Origin: Chitinophagaceae bacterium
GTDB lineage: Bacteria > Bacteroidota > Bacteroidia > Chitinophagales > Chitinophagaceae
Assembly: GCA_017307755.1 (NCBI GenBank)
Contig: JAFKGQ010000003.1
Span: 310,001-374,000 of the forward strand
DNA: 64,000 nucleotides
Direction of reading: 5' to 3'
The notes under the pieces were generated by a model. It had not been told where the DNA came from and searched no databases. It worked only from the letters and a program-made list of their open reading frames with translations. The stretch's first letter is position 1. Each line of letters starts with the position of its first letter. The translations under genes were made by a program, and so were the position numbers. Shown here in pieces: positions 25,099-32,876 of the stretch.

Positions 25099-25110
25099 CC
25101 CGTTTTCTGG
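25071..25110 (+). terminator. Strong hairpin overlapping the kinase stop codon
   Basis: CCAGAAAACGGGTT (25071-25084) and AACCCGTTTTCTGG (25097-25110) pair perfectly over 14 bp with a 12-base loop; the kinase stop is inside (25096-25098). There is no T-run after it, so it may be a processing or RNA-stability hairpin rather than a classical terminator. Confidence 0.45.
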
Positions 25111-25137
25111 AAAGATCTAATTATTGAGACCTTCGGC

Positions 25138-25206
25138 GGAGCTGCTTCGACACGCTCCTTCTCGGTCGTAACCTTGCGGTTACGGACAACGAACCTGTGG
25201 TTCGTT
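25138..25206. repeat. Triple-hairpin element, candidate interspersed palindromic repeat
   Basis: Three hairpins stand in a row: GGAGC/GCTCC (25138-25142 with 25154-25158), GTAACC-TTGC-GGTTAC (25168-25183), and AACGAACC-TGT-GGTTCGTT (25188-25206). The tandem palindromes suggest a REP-like intergenic element of Bacteroidota, though only one copy is visible here, so repeat status is not shown by the window itself. Confidence 0.4.
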
Positions 25207-25266
25207 CTTGAGTACAGCGTAACCCAAACTGCACGTAAAATATTTTGGAAATATTTTTTTAAATAG

Positions 25267-25297
25267 TTGGTCAAAAGAAAAAAAGATTTTTATTTTG
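25267..25297 (+). promoter_or_regulatory. Possible promoter upstream of the rsr leader
   Basis: TTG at 25267-25269, a 20-bp spacer and TTATTTTG at 25290-25297 resemble the Bacteroidota promoter, with one mismatch in the -7 element. Transcription would begin near 25304 and run through the structured region toward rsr. Confidence 0.33.
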
Positions 25298-25321
25298 TAG
25301 TGATAAACAAAGACAATAACC

Positions 25322-25417
25322 ATGCTTCGACAATCTATTACATACAAACAGGTGATTCGCTGGTCTGCATCAGTGAAGAATCCTATATCCGCGGGGCATG
25401 AGTTGCTGCATAACTAA
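25322..25417 (+). CDS. Possible 31-codon small ORF upstream of rsr
   Basis: ATG at 25322 opens a frame of 31 codons ending in TAA at 25415-25417, just before a strong terminator hairpin. The peptide begins MLRQSITYKQVIRW and ends GHELLHN; it is basic and shows no membrane helix. No clear ribosome site precedes it. It could be a leader peptide or a chance frame in a non-coding RNA. Confidence 0.22.
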   Translation: MLRQSITYKQVIRWSASVKNPISAGHELLHN

Positions 25418-25423
25418 CAAAAA

Positions 25424-25471
25424 AACGAGTTCAGCATACGAAAGCCCCGCAAAAAGCGGGGCTTTCTCGTT
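25424..25471 (+). terminator. Terminator-like hairpin in the rsr upstream region
   Basis: AAAGCCCCGC-AAAAA-GCGGGGCTTT (25441-25465) is a perfect 10-bp stem; flanking AACGAG (25424-25429) and CTCGTT (25466-25471) extend it across an 11-base bulge on the 5' side. It could end a short transcript or be part of a longer RNA fold. Confidence 0.5.
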
Positions 25472-25593
25472 CAGGAAGAACATGATACAGCCGATATCCA
25501 TTTATACTGATCTCATCACAAAGAAGGTGACCAGGGCCCTATTGCCGGGACATGCCCAGATATGATCTGCGTAAGCAGTAGTAAATATCGAAG

Positions 25594-25618
25594 TGAGCCC
25601 GGCCATGTGCCGGGCTCA
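25594..25618 (+). terminator. Second terminator-like hairpin 30 bp before rsr
   Basis: TGAGCCCGGC-CATGT-GCCGGGCTCA is a perfect 10-bp stem followed by TTGTTTAAAAAA. Its place between the structured region and the rsr ribosome site suggests either the 3' end of an upstream RNA or an attenuator controlling rsr. Confidence 0.5.
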
Positions 25619-25648
25619 TTGTTTAAAAAATATCAAAAGGAGGACAAG

Positions 25649-27175
25649 ATGAAATTAAATTTTAGCCTGAAACCAAGACAAACAGACGAACGCTATGCGC
25701 TTGTAAGGACATGGACGATGGACAAACAATGGGAGCTGTATATGGCCCTTTTGTCCGCGTCGTTGTATGAATCCTTCTATGATCAGCCGTCCGAACAGCT
25801 GGACGAGCTGCGTAAAATGATAAAGGACAACGACCCGCTGTTCGTTGCCCGGCTGGCGGTCCATCTCCGGGAGAACCTTCGTCTCCGGACGCTGTCCTTT
25901 ATATTGGCGGCAGAACTGTCCAGGGTCTGCAAGGACAAGGAGCTTATCGGGAGGCTGGCGGGACGTGTAATACAACACGCAGGTGAGATCCCCCGGTGGC
26001 TGGACTGTTATGTACAAGCCGGTGGAAAAAGACCCGGGAAGACCTTACGGATAACTTCGGCCCTGAGGAAGCACCTGGCTATTCATTTCAATCGCCTGGA
26101 CACCTACCGGTTCGTCCGGCTTACAAAAGTACAGCAGGTAAGACTGCGATATGCTTTGTCGCTGGTGCAACCCAAGGCGGCGGGAAAAGCGCAGCAGGTC
26201 TTATTCCGAAGGATATTGCAGGACAAGCTGCCGGCGCGTAATGCCTGGCTGTCGGAATATGAGACGCTGAGACAACAGAATTATGACAGTCATGAGCTAA
26301 GACAGGCCGCTCTCCGGGAAAAATGGAAGGAAGGTATCTCTACTTTCAGAATGGGCTATACGGCCTTGCTGGAAAACCTTTCGAATATACTGGCGGCTGG
26401 GGTAAGCGGGAAGGTGCTAAAACTGGCGGCCGAATACCTGGGCAATGCAGCTGCCGTCACCGGCAGCCGTCAATCACCTCTACGATTGGTGGGGGCCTAC
26501 CGGAAATTGCAGCAATCGCATCAGGGCGGGGCCGTCACATTACAGGAGGCCCTGGAGTTGGCGGTCCATCATAGCGCCCGCCATCTCCTCGGTCTGGGTG
26601 AGAATGAAAATACGGTGATCGCCATGGACGTCAGCCCCAGCATGCGGCATCCTGTACGGGAAGGCAGCCTGGTACAACGGTTTGATATCGCGCCATTGCT
26701 GGCAATGCTGATAAAAAGTCTTGGCGGCAGCGTACACACCGGTGTCATCGGCAATACCTGGAAGCATGCCGAACTGCCGTCCTATCTGATCCTGCATGAG
26801 CTGGACAGGTTGCATAAGAGAGAGGGGGAAGCCGGATACGCCATCAATGCGCACCTTGTGATCCAGGATCTGCTGCGAAAAGGAGATATAGTGGACAAAG
26901 TGATGATCTTTACGGACTGTCAGCTTTGGGATCATCGGCCTTTTAATCAACCGGCAGGCGCCGATCTGGGAAGGCTCTGGAGACAGTACCGGCAGCTGGC
27001 GCCCAAGGCAAGGCTCTATCTTTTTGATCTGGCAGGCTATGGTAAAAGACCGTTGGAATGTCTGGAAGATGGAGTATGTCTGATAGCAGGATGGAATGAA
27101 CAGGTTTTCGGCGTGCTGAAGGCGCTGGACAGCGAGACGGTGAGGGTTGAAAATATAGAAAGTATTATTATATAA
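25649..27175 (+). CDS. rsr: TROVE-domain protein, bacterial Ro60 homologue
   Basis: 508 residues from ATG 25649, preceded by AAAAGGAGGA. The first 300 residues are all-helical HEAT-like repeats forming the TROVE ring (KQWELYMALLSASLYESFYDQ, DPLFVARLAVHLRENLRLRTLSFILAAELS). The C-terminal third is a von Willebrand A domain with an intact metal site: D327-V-S329-P-S331-M and Asp423 in MIFTDCQLWD. Ro60 proteins bind misfolded RNAs in the ring and Y RNAs on its outside, and in bacteria help RNA maturation and degradation under stress. The neighbours here are not rtcA/rtcB. The upstream structured region may encode its RNA partner. Family call is strong. Confidence 0.88.
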   Translation: MKLNFSLKPRQTDERYALVRTWTMDKQWELYMALLSASLYESFYDQPSEQLDELRKMIKDNDPLFVARLAVHLRENLRLRTLSFILAAELSRVCKDKELIGRLAGRVIQHAGEIPRWLDCYVQAGGKRPGKTLRITSALRKHLAIHFNRLDTYRFVRLTKVQQVRLRYALSLVQPKAAGKAQQVLFRRILQDKLPARNAWLSEYETLRQQNYDSHELRQAALREKWKEGISTFRMGYTALLENLSNILAAGVSGKVLKLAAEYLGNAAAVTGSRQSPLRLVGAYRKLQQSHQGGAVTLQEALELAVHHSARHLLGLGENENTVIAMDVSPSMRHPVREGSLVQRFDIAPLLAMLIKSLGGSVHTGVIGNTWKHAELPSYLILHELDRLHKREGEAGYAINAHLVIQDLLRKGDIVDKVMIFTDCQLWDHRPFNQPAGADLGRLWRQYRQLAPKARLYLFDLAGYGKRPLECLEDGVCLIAGWNEQVFGVLKALDSETVRVENIESIII

Positions 27176-27212
27176 AATGATTGGGTTCAAAAAGGAGGAG
27201 CCAATACCTACA

Positions 27213-27245
27213 GGCCCGGAGTTATTTCTTCGGGCCATTTTTTTT
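27213..27245 (+). terminator. Rho-independent terminator after rsr
   Basis: GGCCCG (27213-27218) pairs with CGGGCC (27231-27236) across a 12-base loop, followed by A and eight T. This is a classical terminator 38 bp after the rsr stop and 16 bp before the next start. Confidence 0.75.
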
Positions 27246-27260
27246 CTCTAACTTAACAGC

Positions 27261-27812
27261 ATGGAACCTCCTTCATGGTCTGCCCGGTTTAACCGTCTAA
27301 GGCAATTATTCTGGTTGTTCACGCTGCTTACCATTGGCTATATGATCTGGGCCCGGAACTACCTGTCCCCATTGAGCGCTGGCGAGATCGTACAGTTTGA
27401 AGTAGCCAAAACTGTCTCCAAAGCACAATCCATCATCCAGGAATGGAAAAGTACGGGAAAATATGATCAAGGCGTTAAAAGCACCTCCCTGGCCTACCTG
27501 TTTATGGTGCTGTATACCCTGGCGATAGGGCTGGGCTGCCGTTTTATCTCCGCCTGCACAGGCAACGAGATCCTTATTAAGGGAGGGCGGGGGTTTGCCT
27601 GGCTGATCCTTGTCGCTACGGTTTGTGATATCATTGAGAATATTGCTGTATCCAGGACATTGACCGGGCATATTTCGCATGTGAATGTGCTATTGGCCTA
27701 CAATCTGGCCAGGATCAAGTTCTCTATTGTCATCGTTTGTCTTCTTTTTATACTGGCTTGCGCCCTTTATTGGGTGATTGGAAAAATGGCGGGGGAAGGT
27801 ACGGTGAAATGA
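27261..27812 (+). CDS. Small multi-pass membrane protein of unknown function
   Basis: 183 residues with four predicted membrane helices: LFWLFTLLTIGYMIW (about 17-31), YLFMVLYTLAIGLGCRF (about 79-95), GFAWLILVATVCDIIENIA (about 112-130) and FSIVIVCLLFILACALYWVIG (about 154-174). A soluble loop after the first helix contains GEIVQFEVAKTVSKAQSIIQEW. The spacing VCDIIEN inside a helix with acidic residues is notable, but I do not recognise a family. It lies just after the rsr terminator and 380 bp before the polysaccharide operon. Confidence 0.6.
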   Translation: MEPPSWSARFNRLRQLFWLFTLLTIGYMIWARNYLSPLSAGEIVQFEVAKTVSKAQSIIQEWKSTGKYDQGVKSTSLAYLFMVLYTLAIGLGCRFISACTGNEILIKGGRGFAWLILVATVCDIIENIAVSRTLTGHISHVNVLLAYNLARIKFSIVIVCLLFILACALYWVIGKMAGEGTVK

Positions 27813-27869
27813 TCCTTTCCCGAAACGTTCATGTATCCTTAACGCACTGTTTTTCAATTTGCAATTAAG

Positions 27870-27899
27870 TTTATTGAATATTAAAATCTCCTATATTTG
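27870..27899 (+). promoter_or_regulatory. Near-consensus Bacteroidota promoter of the polysaccharide operon
   Basis: TATATTTG at 27892-27899 matches the -7 consensus TAnnTTTG exactly. Upstream, TTTATTG (27870-27876) offers a -33 element at slightly short spacing. Transcription should begin around 27906 and give a leader of nearly 290 bases before upxY. Confidence 0.55.
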
Positions 27900-28194
27900 C
27901 AAGGGACCAATAAAGTTCGTTATTTGCTCCCCAAGAATTGTGACGGTATAGGACAATAAATGCAGGCCGGAATTAGTTTTTGTGTCCGTAACTCTCAGAT
28001 TCTCTTTAAATTGTTATAATCCTGTGAAGAATTCGTTGATCGAACTGTTAAATGAATAAGTAAGGGTAATAGGGGCTATTCACCGATGCGTCCCTGTGCC
28101 CTTTTTTCATTTATACCAATCCCAACCCTTTAAAATGTACTCTGTTTATAATCAATTAGTTGCAATTTTTTCATGTGACTGAGGTGGCGAAGCT
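27900..28194 (+). promoter_or_regulatory. Long untranslated leader of the polysaccharide operon
   Basis: No protein gene is visible. An upstream stem can form between GTGACGG / GGACA (about 27940-27956) and TGTCC / CCGTAAC (about 27981-27992), and a terminator-like hairpin stands at 28062-28107. UpxY-family proteins are known to act on such 5' leaders in Bacteroides capsule loci by preventing premature termination. The leader layout seen here fits that mode of control; the action itself is inference. Confidence 0.5.
28062..28107 (+). terminator. Leader terminator / attenuator before upxY
   Basis: Outer stem AAGGG (28062-28066) with CCCTT (28099-28103) and inner stem AGGGGC (28071-28076) with GTCCCT (28090-28095, one G-T pair) enclose a 13-base loop and are followed by six T (28102-28107). 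It lies about 90 bp before the upxY start, so read-through would decide expression of the whole operon. Confidence 0.55.
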
Positions 28195-28701
28195 ATGTCT
28201 ATAAAAGAAAAGAAATGGTATGTAGTGTACACGAAACCCCGGTGGGAGAAAAAAGTGTACAATCTCTTGGTAGAGAAGGGAATAGAAGGCTATTGTCCCT
28301 TGAACAGGACCAGGAAGAAATGGAGTGACCGGGTGAAATGGATCGAAGAGCCCCTTTTTAAGTCGTATGTATTTGTCCTGGTAGCCGAAGAAGATCAGAC
28401 GGCTGTACGAATGATCAATGGCGTGGTGAATTTCGTGTACTGGCTGGGAAAGCCGGCTGTGGTCAAGCGCGAAGAGATCGAGACCATTCGTAAGTTCCTG
28501 CATGATTACAGGGATGTCGAGGCCGTACCCTTTGACCTCCGGGAAAATACGCAGGTGACGATCCTGCAGGGTGCCTTTATGGATAAAAAGGGCGTCGTAC
28601 GGAAAATTATCAATAATAAAGTCCAGGTCATCATAGGATGCATCGGTTATTCACTGGTTGCCGTTGTCGATAAATCCAATTTAATGATGGTCGAGAAATA
28701 G
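28195..28701 (+). CDS. UpxY-family NusG-like transcription antiterminator
   Basis: 168 residues. The NusG N-terminal domain begins KKWYVVYTKPRWEKKVYNLL and contains FKSYVFVLVAEED; the C-terminal KOW-like part reads VTILQGAFMDKKGVVRKI. This is the pattern of Bacteroidota UpxY/LoaP-type NusG paralogues, which bind RNA polymerase early in a long polysaccharide operon and keep it from stopping. It is the first gene of a locus of at least 36 genes and stands behind a leader with a terminator hairpin. No UpxZ-like inhibitor is seen nearby. Confidence 0.87.
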   Translation: MSIKEKKWYVVYTKPRWEKKVYNLLVEKGIEGYCPLNRTRKKWSDRVKWIEEPLFKSYVFVLVAEEDQTAVRMINGVVNFVYWLGKPAVVKREEIETIRKFLHDYRDVEAVPFDLRENTQVTILQGAFMDKKGVVRKIINNKVQVIIGCIGYSLVAVVDKSNLMMVEK

Positions 28702-28727
28702 TAAATTTTAACGATAACCCCTTTTGA

Positions 28728-29573
28728 ATGGCATTAAAAAATCGTTCAGTCCGGAGTGTTTTTTGGTTGTGTGGTCCAGGGTTGGTGTTCCTGGCGTTTA
28801 TGTTCGGTTCCTGTGGAAATACCAGGCATTTGACCTACATGCAGGGACAATTTGACACTGCCCGTCTCAGTCAGATAAATGTCAGCGATCCTATTATTCA
28901 GAAAGGAGACATACTGAGTATCATCGTTTATAGTGATAATCCGCAGGCCACCGCCCTCTACAATCAATCCATCATTATCACTCCGTCCGCAGGCGGCGGG
29001 GATTCGAAAGAGAGTGGCGGATCTTCGGGAGGATTCTCGGGGGCATCTCCTACGACTCCGGGTTATTTAGTGGATGAGCTGGGAAATATTCAATTCCAGA
29101 GCCTTGGTGTTCTCCACGTTGAAGGCTTGACCAGAGGGGGGGTGAGAGCACTCCTGGACTCGAGCTTAAAAAACTATTTAAAAAACCCCTATTACACCAT
29201 TCGTTTTCTCAATTATAAATTTACGATGTTGGGGGAGGTCGCCAGGCAAGGGGTATATAGCATACCCGGAGATCATGTAAATCTCCTGGAAGCCATCGGC
29301 ATGGCCGGAGATCTTACATTTTACGGGCGAAGGGACAACGTACTGATCATCCGTGTCAATAACGGCAAACGGGAGTATGCCCGCCTGGACCTTACCAAAC
29401 CGGAGATCATGGCATCCCCTTATTTTTACCTGCAACAGAATGATGTCGTGTATGTCGAGCAGAACAGGAAAAAAGTTGCCGCGAACGATCAGGTCACCTA
29501 TAGAAATATTACCATCGGCACCAGCCTGGTGAGTGTGATTGCCTTGTTGTATACCATAATTAGAAATAAATAG
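28728..29573 (+). CDS. Outer-membrane polysaccharide export lipoprotein (Wza-like)
   Basis: 281 residues. The signal peptide ends in a lipobox AFMFGSC with lipidated Cys29. The Poly_export domain (about 40-150, DPIIQKGDILSIIVYSDNP and GYLVDELGNIQFQSLGVLHVEGLT) is followed by an SLBB repeat (FTMLGEVARQGVYSIPGDHVNLLEAIGMAGDLTFYGRRDNVLIIR). A final hydrophobic helix (SLVSVIALLYTII) matches the outer-membrane or anchor helix of Bacteroidota members. It forms the exit pore with the Wzc-like protein encoded 13 bp downstream. Confidence 0.9.
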   Translation: MALKNRSVRSVFWLCGPGLVFLAFMFGSCGNTRHLTYMQGQFDTARLSQINVSDPIIQKGDILSIIVYSDNPQATALYNQSIIITPSAGGGDSKESGGSSGGFSGASPTTPGYLVDELGNIQFQSLGVLHVEGLTRGGVRALLDSSLKNYLKNPYYTIRFLNYKFTMLGEVARQGVYSIPGDHVNLLEAIGMAGDLTFYGRRDNVLIIRVNNGKREYARLDLTKPEIMASPYFYLQQNDVVYVEQNRKKVAANDQVTYRNITIGTSLVSVIALLYTIIRNK

Positions 29574-29586
29574 CTCAAATTTTTCC

Positions 29587-32001
29587 ATGCCTGAACAAAT
29601 CAAAGAGCTTTCTGTGCCCGAAACATTTGCACAACAGGATAATTCCTGGGCGTTTAGTCCAAAGGAATTTTTGATGAAATATCTTAGATATTTGCCATGG
29701 ATAATAATGAGCGTTGTTCTCTTCCTGATCCTGGCATATGTCAAGATCAGGTACACTACGCAGATATACCGCGTTCAATCCTCCCTGTTGATCAATAGCG
29801 ACCACAATAATATAGGGGACAAGGGGGGGAAATTCGACGAGTTATTCATGAACCAGCAACAGGTGAATCTGAGTAACGAAGTGGAGATCTTAAAATCCCG
29901 GATAGTACTGGAACGGGTGGCAAAAGATCTTGGGCTCCAGTTCTCCTGCTATAGTAAAGGGACGGTCAGATCAAGCCTGCTCTATCTTAACGTACCTTTT
30001 GGCCTGGATATGGCGAGAATTTCGGATTCCTCGCGGGCCTTCAGTTTCAAGGTCCAGGTCATTAATGATAAACAATTTCTTCTCGACGGAAGTAAGACCC
30101 CTGTTGCATTCGGAGAATATTTTCGGGTGGGGTTGGATTATTTCAAGCTGGTAAGAGATACCAGTATCTCCCTGCAAATCTATAATAGCCCTGATTTTAT
30201 AGTGAACTGGCAGCCTTTACCTGCGGTTGCAGACGGCCTGGCGGGAAGCCTTAAAGTCGTTCACCTCAATGATGAGTCCACTATTCTGAACCTTAGCTTT
30301 GAAAATGAGAATAGCAGTCTTGGAAGGGACGTATTAAACACACTCATGGCCGTGTATGATTCCCTGATCATAGAAGGTAAGAACCGGATCGCATTTAATA
30401 CGTTGCGTTTTATTGACGAAAGGTTGAAGAATCTCAAGGATGATCTCAATGGTGTGCAAAACAACATGGAAGACTTCATGGTTCGCAACCAGGTGTTTGA
30501 TCTGGAAGCGCAATCAAAGAACTACCTGGGTATCATGAGTGATGGTGAGAAACTAAAGAATGACCGGGAAGTACGATTGAATGTCGTGGAATGGCTGTTG
30601 GCATATATTAAAGATTCGCAGAATAAATTCAATACAGTACCTACCAACCTGGGGATTGAAGAGCCTGCCTTGCTTCAATTGATAACAGAGTATAACAAAC
30701 TGCAGTTGGAAAGGGATGCCAACCTGAAAACCACGCAGCCCGGCAACCCGATGATCGTCGGTCTTGAAGGGGCCCTTGAAAAAGTGCGGTCGAATATTTA
30801 CCAGGCATTGCTGAATGTAAAACAGGCTTACCTTATCGCGGGTGATAACATAAACAAACAGGAGCATTCTTTAAAGGGGCAGATCCAGGCACTCCCCGGT
30901 AAATCTATGCGATTGCTCGATATTCAGCGCCAGCAAAAAATATTTGAGGAGCTTTATTCGTTTCTTCTGCAAAAAAAACTGGAAACATCGATCTCTTCCG
31001 CCAGTACGATCTCCAACTCCCAGGTAATTGAGTCTGCCACAATCCCCGGCAACCTGGTAAGCCCTGACGGCAAGAAGATCTATATGTTTTACATGATGCT
31101 GGGTCTGGTTTTACCCATCGGTATAATTGCGGTTATCGAGCTTTTGCGGGATAAGGTGGACAGCCGAAGTGAGATCGAGAGTCGGACCAATGCCCCCATC
31201 CTGGGTGAGGTTGGACATTCGGGCGACAGCGAAACGCTGATCGTATCCAGGAATAGTCGAAGCTTTATATCCGAGCAGTTCCGTATTATCCGGACCAACC
31301 TGCAATACATCACCGGGAAAAAGGAAAAGCTGGTAATTATGGTTACTTCCTCATTCAGCGGAGAAGGCAAGTCCTTTATCAGTACTAATATGGGCGCCGT
31401 CATGGCCCTCACGGGCAAAAAGACGGTGATCATGGAATTTGATATCCGTAAACCGAAGATCATTTCGGGTCTGGACCTCAAACGAAAAGCGGGCATCACC
31501 AATTATATCATCGGTATGAGCAATTTCGAAGACCTGGTGGTGAAAGTCAATGAAGTAGATAATCTTTTTGTGATCCCTTGCGGCCCTATTCCTCCGAACC
31601 CTTCCGAATTATTGCTGGATGGGAAATTAGAGCAACTGATGGAAGAGGTAAATAAGCATTTCGACGTTGTCATCATGGATACGGCGCCCATAGGTCTTGT
31701 AAGCGATGCCGTCAACTTGGGGCGTTTTGCGGATTGTACGCTTTATATCGTCAGACAAGGCTATACATTCCGCAAGCAGCTGGTAAATATAGATGAGCTG
31801 CACAGACAAAAGAAATTACCCGGTCTGGGTCTGTTGCTAAACGACGTAAAACCGACAGGGGGTTATTACGGCGGCAACTACGGAGGATATGGTTATTATG
31901 GCGGATATTCCTATGGGGCTAAATCCGGATATTTTGAAGAAGAGAAAAAGGCAAAACCTGTATTCTTCCTAAAACGGTGGTGGAAGCGATGGTTTTCATA
32001 A
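29587..32001 (+). CDS. Wzc-like polysaccharide co-polymerase / tyrosine autokinase
   Basis: 804 residues. A membrane helix near residue 40 (YLPWIIMSVVLFLILAYV), a long periplasmic coiled-coil region with the GNVR-like end (about 260-480), a second helix near 500 (MFYMMLGLVLPIGIIAVIELL) and a cytoplasmic BY-kinase. The kinase shows Walker A TSSFSGEGKSFIS near residue 590, Walker A' VIMEFDIRKPK, and Walker B VVIMDTAPIG. The tail (GGYYGGNYGGYGYYGGYSYG) is the tyrosine cluster that is phosphorylated to control chain length and export. Normally a Wzy-pathway component. Confidence 0.92.
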   Translation: MPEQIKELSVPETFAQQDNSWAFSPKEFLMKYLRYLPWIIMSVVLFLILAYVKIRYTTQIYRVQSSLLINSDHNNIGDKGGKFDELFMNQQQVNLSNEVEILKSRIVLERVAKDLGLQFSCYSKGTVRSSLLYLNVPFGLDMARISDSSRAFSFKVQVINDKQFLLDGSKTPVAFGEYFRVGLDYFKLVRDTSISLQIYNSPDFIVNWQPLPAVADGLAGSLKVVHLNDESTILNLSFENENSSLGRDVLNTLMAVYDSLIIEGKNRIAFNTLRFIDERLKNLKDDLNGVQNNMEDFMVRNQVFDLEAQSKNYLGIMSDGEKLKNDREVRLNVVEWLLAYIKDSQNKFNTVPTNLGIEEPALLQLITEYNKLQLERDANLKTTQPGNPMIVGLEGALEKVRSNIYQALLNVKQAYLIAGDNINKQEHSLKGQIQALPGKSMRLLDIQRQQKIFEELYSFLLQKKLETSISSASTISNSQVIESATIPGNLVSPDGKKIYMFYMMLGLVLPIGIIAVIELLRDKVDSRSEIESRTNAPILGEVGHSGDSETLIVSRNSRSFISEQFRIIRTNLQYITGKKEKLVIMVTSSFSGEGKSFISTNMGAVMALTGKKTVIMEFDIRKPKIISGLDLKRKAGITNYIIGMSNFEDLVVKVNEVDNLFVIPCGPIPPNPSELLLDGKLEQLMEEVNKHFDVVIMDTAPIGLVSDAVNLGRFADCTLYIVRQGYTFRKQLVNIDELHRQKKLPGLGLLLNDVKPTGGYYGGNYGGYGYYGGYSYGAKSGYFEEEKKAKPVFFLKRWWKRWFS

Positions 32002-32022
32002 TTATAAGAGCAAAGGACTAAG

Positions 32023-32871
32023 ATGGCTACAAAACAACCTGAAGTGCAAGAACTAATCATAGAATCGGGACAATCGGAGAAGAATTACTGGATGGACCTC
32101 TGGCGTTTCCGGGAATTGTTCTATATCCTTAGCTGGCGGGATATTAAGGTACGTTATAAGCAAACTGTGATAGGGGCCGCATGGGGAGTGGTCAGACCCC
32201 TCCTTACGATGCTTATTTTTACGTTTGTCTTTGGTAAACTAGGCAACCTGGACCAAAAGGGCCCGGTGCCCTATCCTATCCTTGTATTCGCCGGTCTTTT
32301 GCCCTGGCAGTTCTTTTCCTCTGCTCTTTCTGAAGCCAGTAACAGCCTCATCGGCAATTCCAACCTTATCACAAAGATTTACTTTCCGAGGTTGATCATC
32401 CCGGCAAGTTCGATCATTGTCAGCCTGGTCGATCTGGGTATTACTTTTGCCCTTCTTGTCCTGGTCATGTTCTTCTTCAGGTATCTCCCGCCATTACAGA
32501 TATTATTTTTACCCGTATTTGTCATCCTGGCCTTTTTGGCGTCGTTCGGCACCGGGCTTTACGTGACGGCGCTCAATGTGAAATACCGGGATTTCCGTTA
32601 TATCATCCCCTTTATCGTTCAATTAGGCATTTATGTTACACCGGTAGGCTACAGCAGTACGGTGGTGGCGCAAAAGTATTCCGAACAAGCGCGTTTCTGG
32701 TTCTCGTTGAATCCGATGGTGGGGGTAATCGACGGCTTTCGCTGGTCCATTATGGGCGAACCCCTGTACTGGCCCGGGTTTTGTCTTTCCCTGGGCGTGA
32801 ACCTGTTTTTTTTATGGTTGGGCGTCAGCTATTTCAGAAAGACCGAAAAATCATTTGCAGATAATATATAA
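32023..32871 (+). CDS. ABC transporter permease for polysaccharide export (Wzm-like)
   Basis: 282 residues with six membrane helices of the ABC-2 type. Conserved text: FYILSWRDIKVRYKQTVIGAAWGVVRPLLTMLIFTFVFGKL at the N-terminal gate, then YPILVFAGLLPWQFFSSAL and NLITKIYFPRLIIPASS; C-terminal FSLNPMVGVIDGFRWSI. With the ATPase 5 bp downstream it exports a lipid-linked glycan or O-antigen across the inner membrane. It follows the Wzc-like gene by 21 bp. Confidence 0.93.
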   Translation: MATKQPEVQELIIESGQSEKNYWMDLWRFRELFYILSWRDIKVRYKQTVIGAAWGVVRPLLTMLIFTFVFGKLGNLDQKGPVPYPILVFAGLLPWQFFSSALSEASNSLIGNSNLITKIYFPRLIIPASSIIVSLVDLGITFALLVLVMFFFRYLPPLQILFLPVFVILAFLASFGTGLYVTALNVKYRDFRYIIPFIVQLGIYVTPVGYSSTVVAQKYSEQARFWFSLNPMVGVIDGFRWSIMGEPLYWPGFCLSLGVNLFFLWLGVSYFRKTEKSFADNI

Positions 32872-32876
32872 GAAAA

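Larger units (their letters stand above)
25304..25618 (+). ncRNA. Candidate structured RNA upstream of the Ro60 homologue (Y-RNA-like?)
   Basis: The stretch could be transcribed from the promoter-like site at 25267-25297 and end at the hairpin 25594-25618. It contains an extended stem AACGAG...CTCGTT enclosing the perfect AAAGCCCCGC / GCGGGGCTTT hairpin (25424-25471), a small GTTC/GAAC hairpin, and GATAT-CTGC-GTAA-GCAG-ATATC (25559-25589), a two-part stem closed by a GNRA loop. Bacterial Ro60 proteins bind Y RNAs that are often encoded beside rsr; no Y-RNA consensus or tRNA-like T-arm could be identified here, so this is inferred from position and structure only. Confidence 0.3.
25099..25648. 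other. 550-bp gene-poor region with repeated palindromes
   Basis: The stretch between the kinase and rsr carries no convincing protein gene of normal size. From left to right it holds the right arm of the kinase hairpin, a three-hairpin element (25138-25206), a possible promoter near 25267-25297, a 31-codon frame (25322-25417), a perfect 10-bp terminator hairpin (25441-25465), a GNRA-capped stem (25559-25589), a second terminator-like hairpin (25594-25618) and the AAAAGGAGGA ribosome site of rsr. The density of RNA-like structure is unlike any other gap in the window. Confidence 0.6.

Noticed and set aside
25138..25206. Palindromic row considered as a CRISPR fragment
   Set aside because: The three hairpins differ from each other in sequence and spacing; there are no equal repeats with spacers and no cas gene.
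25562..25648. In-frame upstream start that would add 29 residues to the Ro60 homologue
   Set aside because: The extension is encoded by a perfect terminator-like hairpin, and a strong AAAAGGAGGA ribosome site precedes the ATG at 25649 where family similarity begins.
27177..27251. 24-codon frame directly after rsr
   Set aside because: It runs through the rsr terminator stem and T-run; the Phe-rich end is a product of the T-run.
31858..31935. Apparent repeat in the DNA near the end of the Wzc-like gene
   Set aside because: It encodes the Gly/Tyr phosphorylation tail typical of these kinases and is not a mobile or regulatory repeat.
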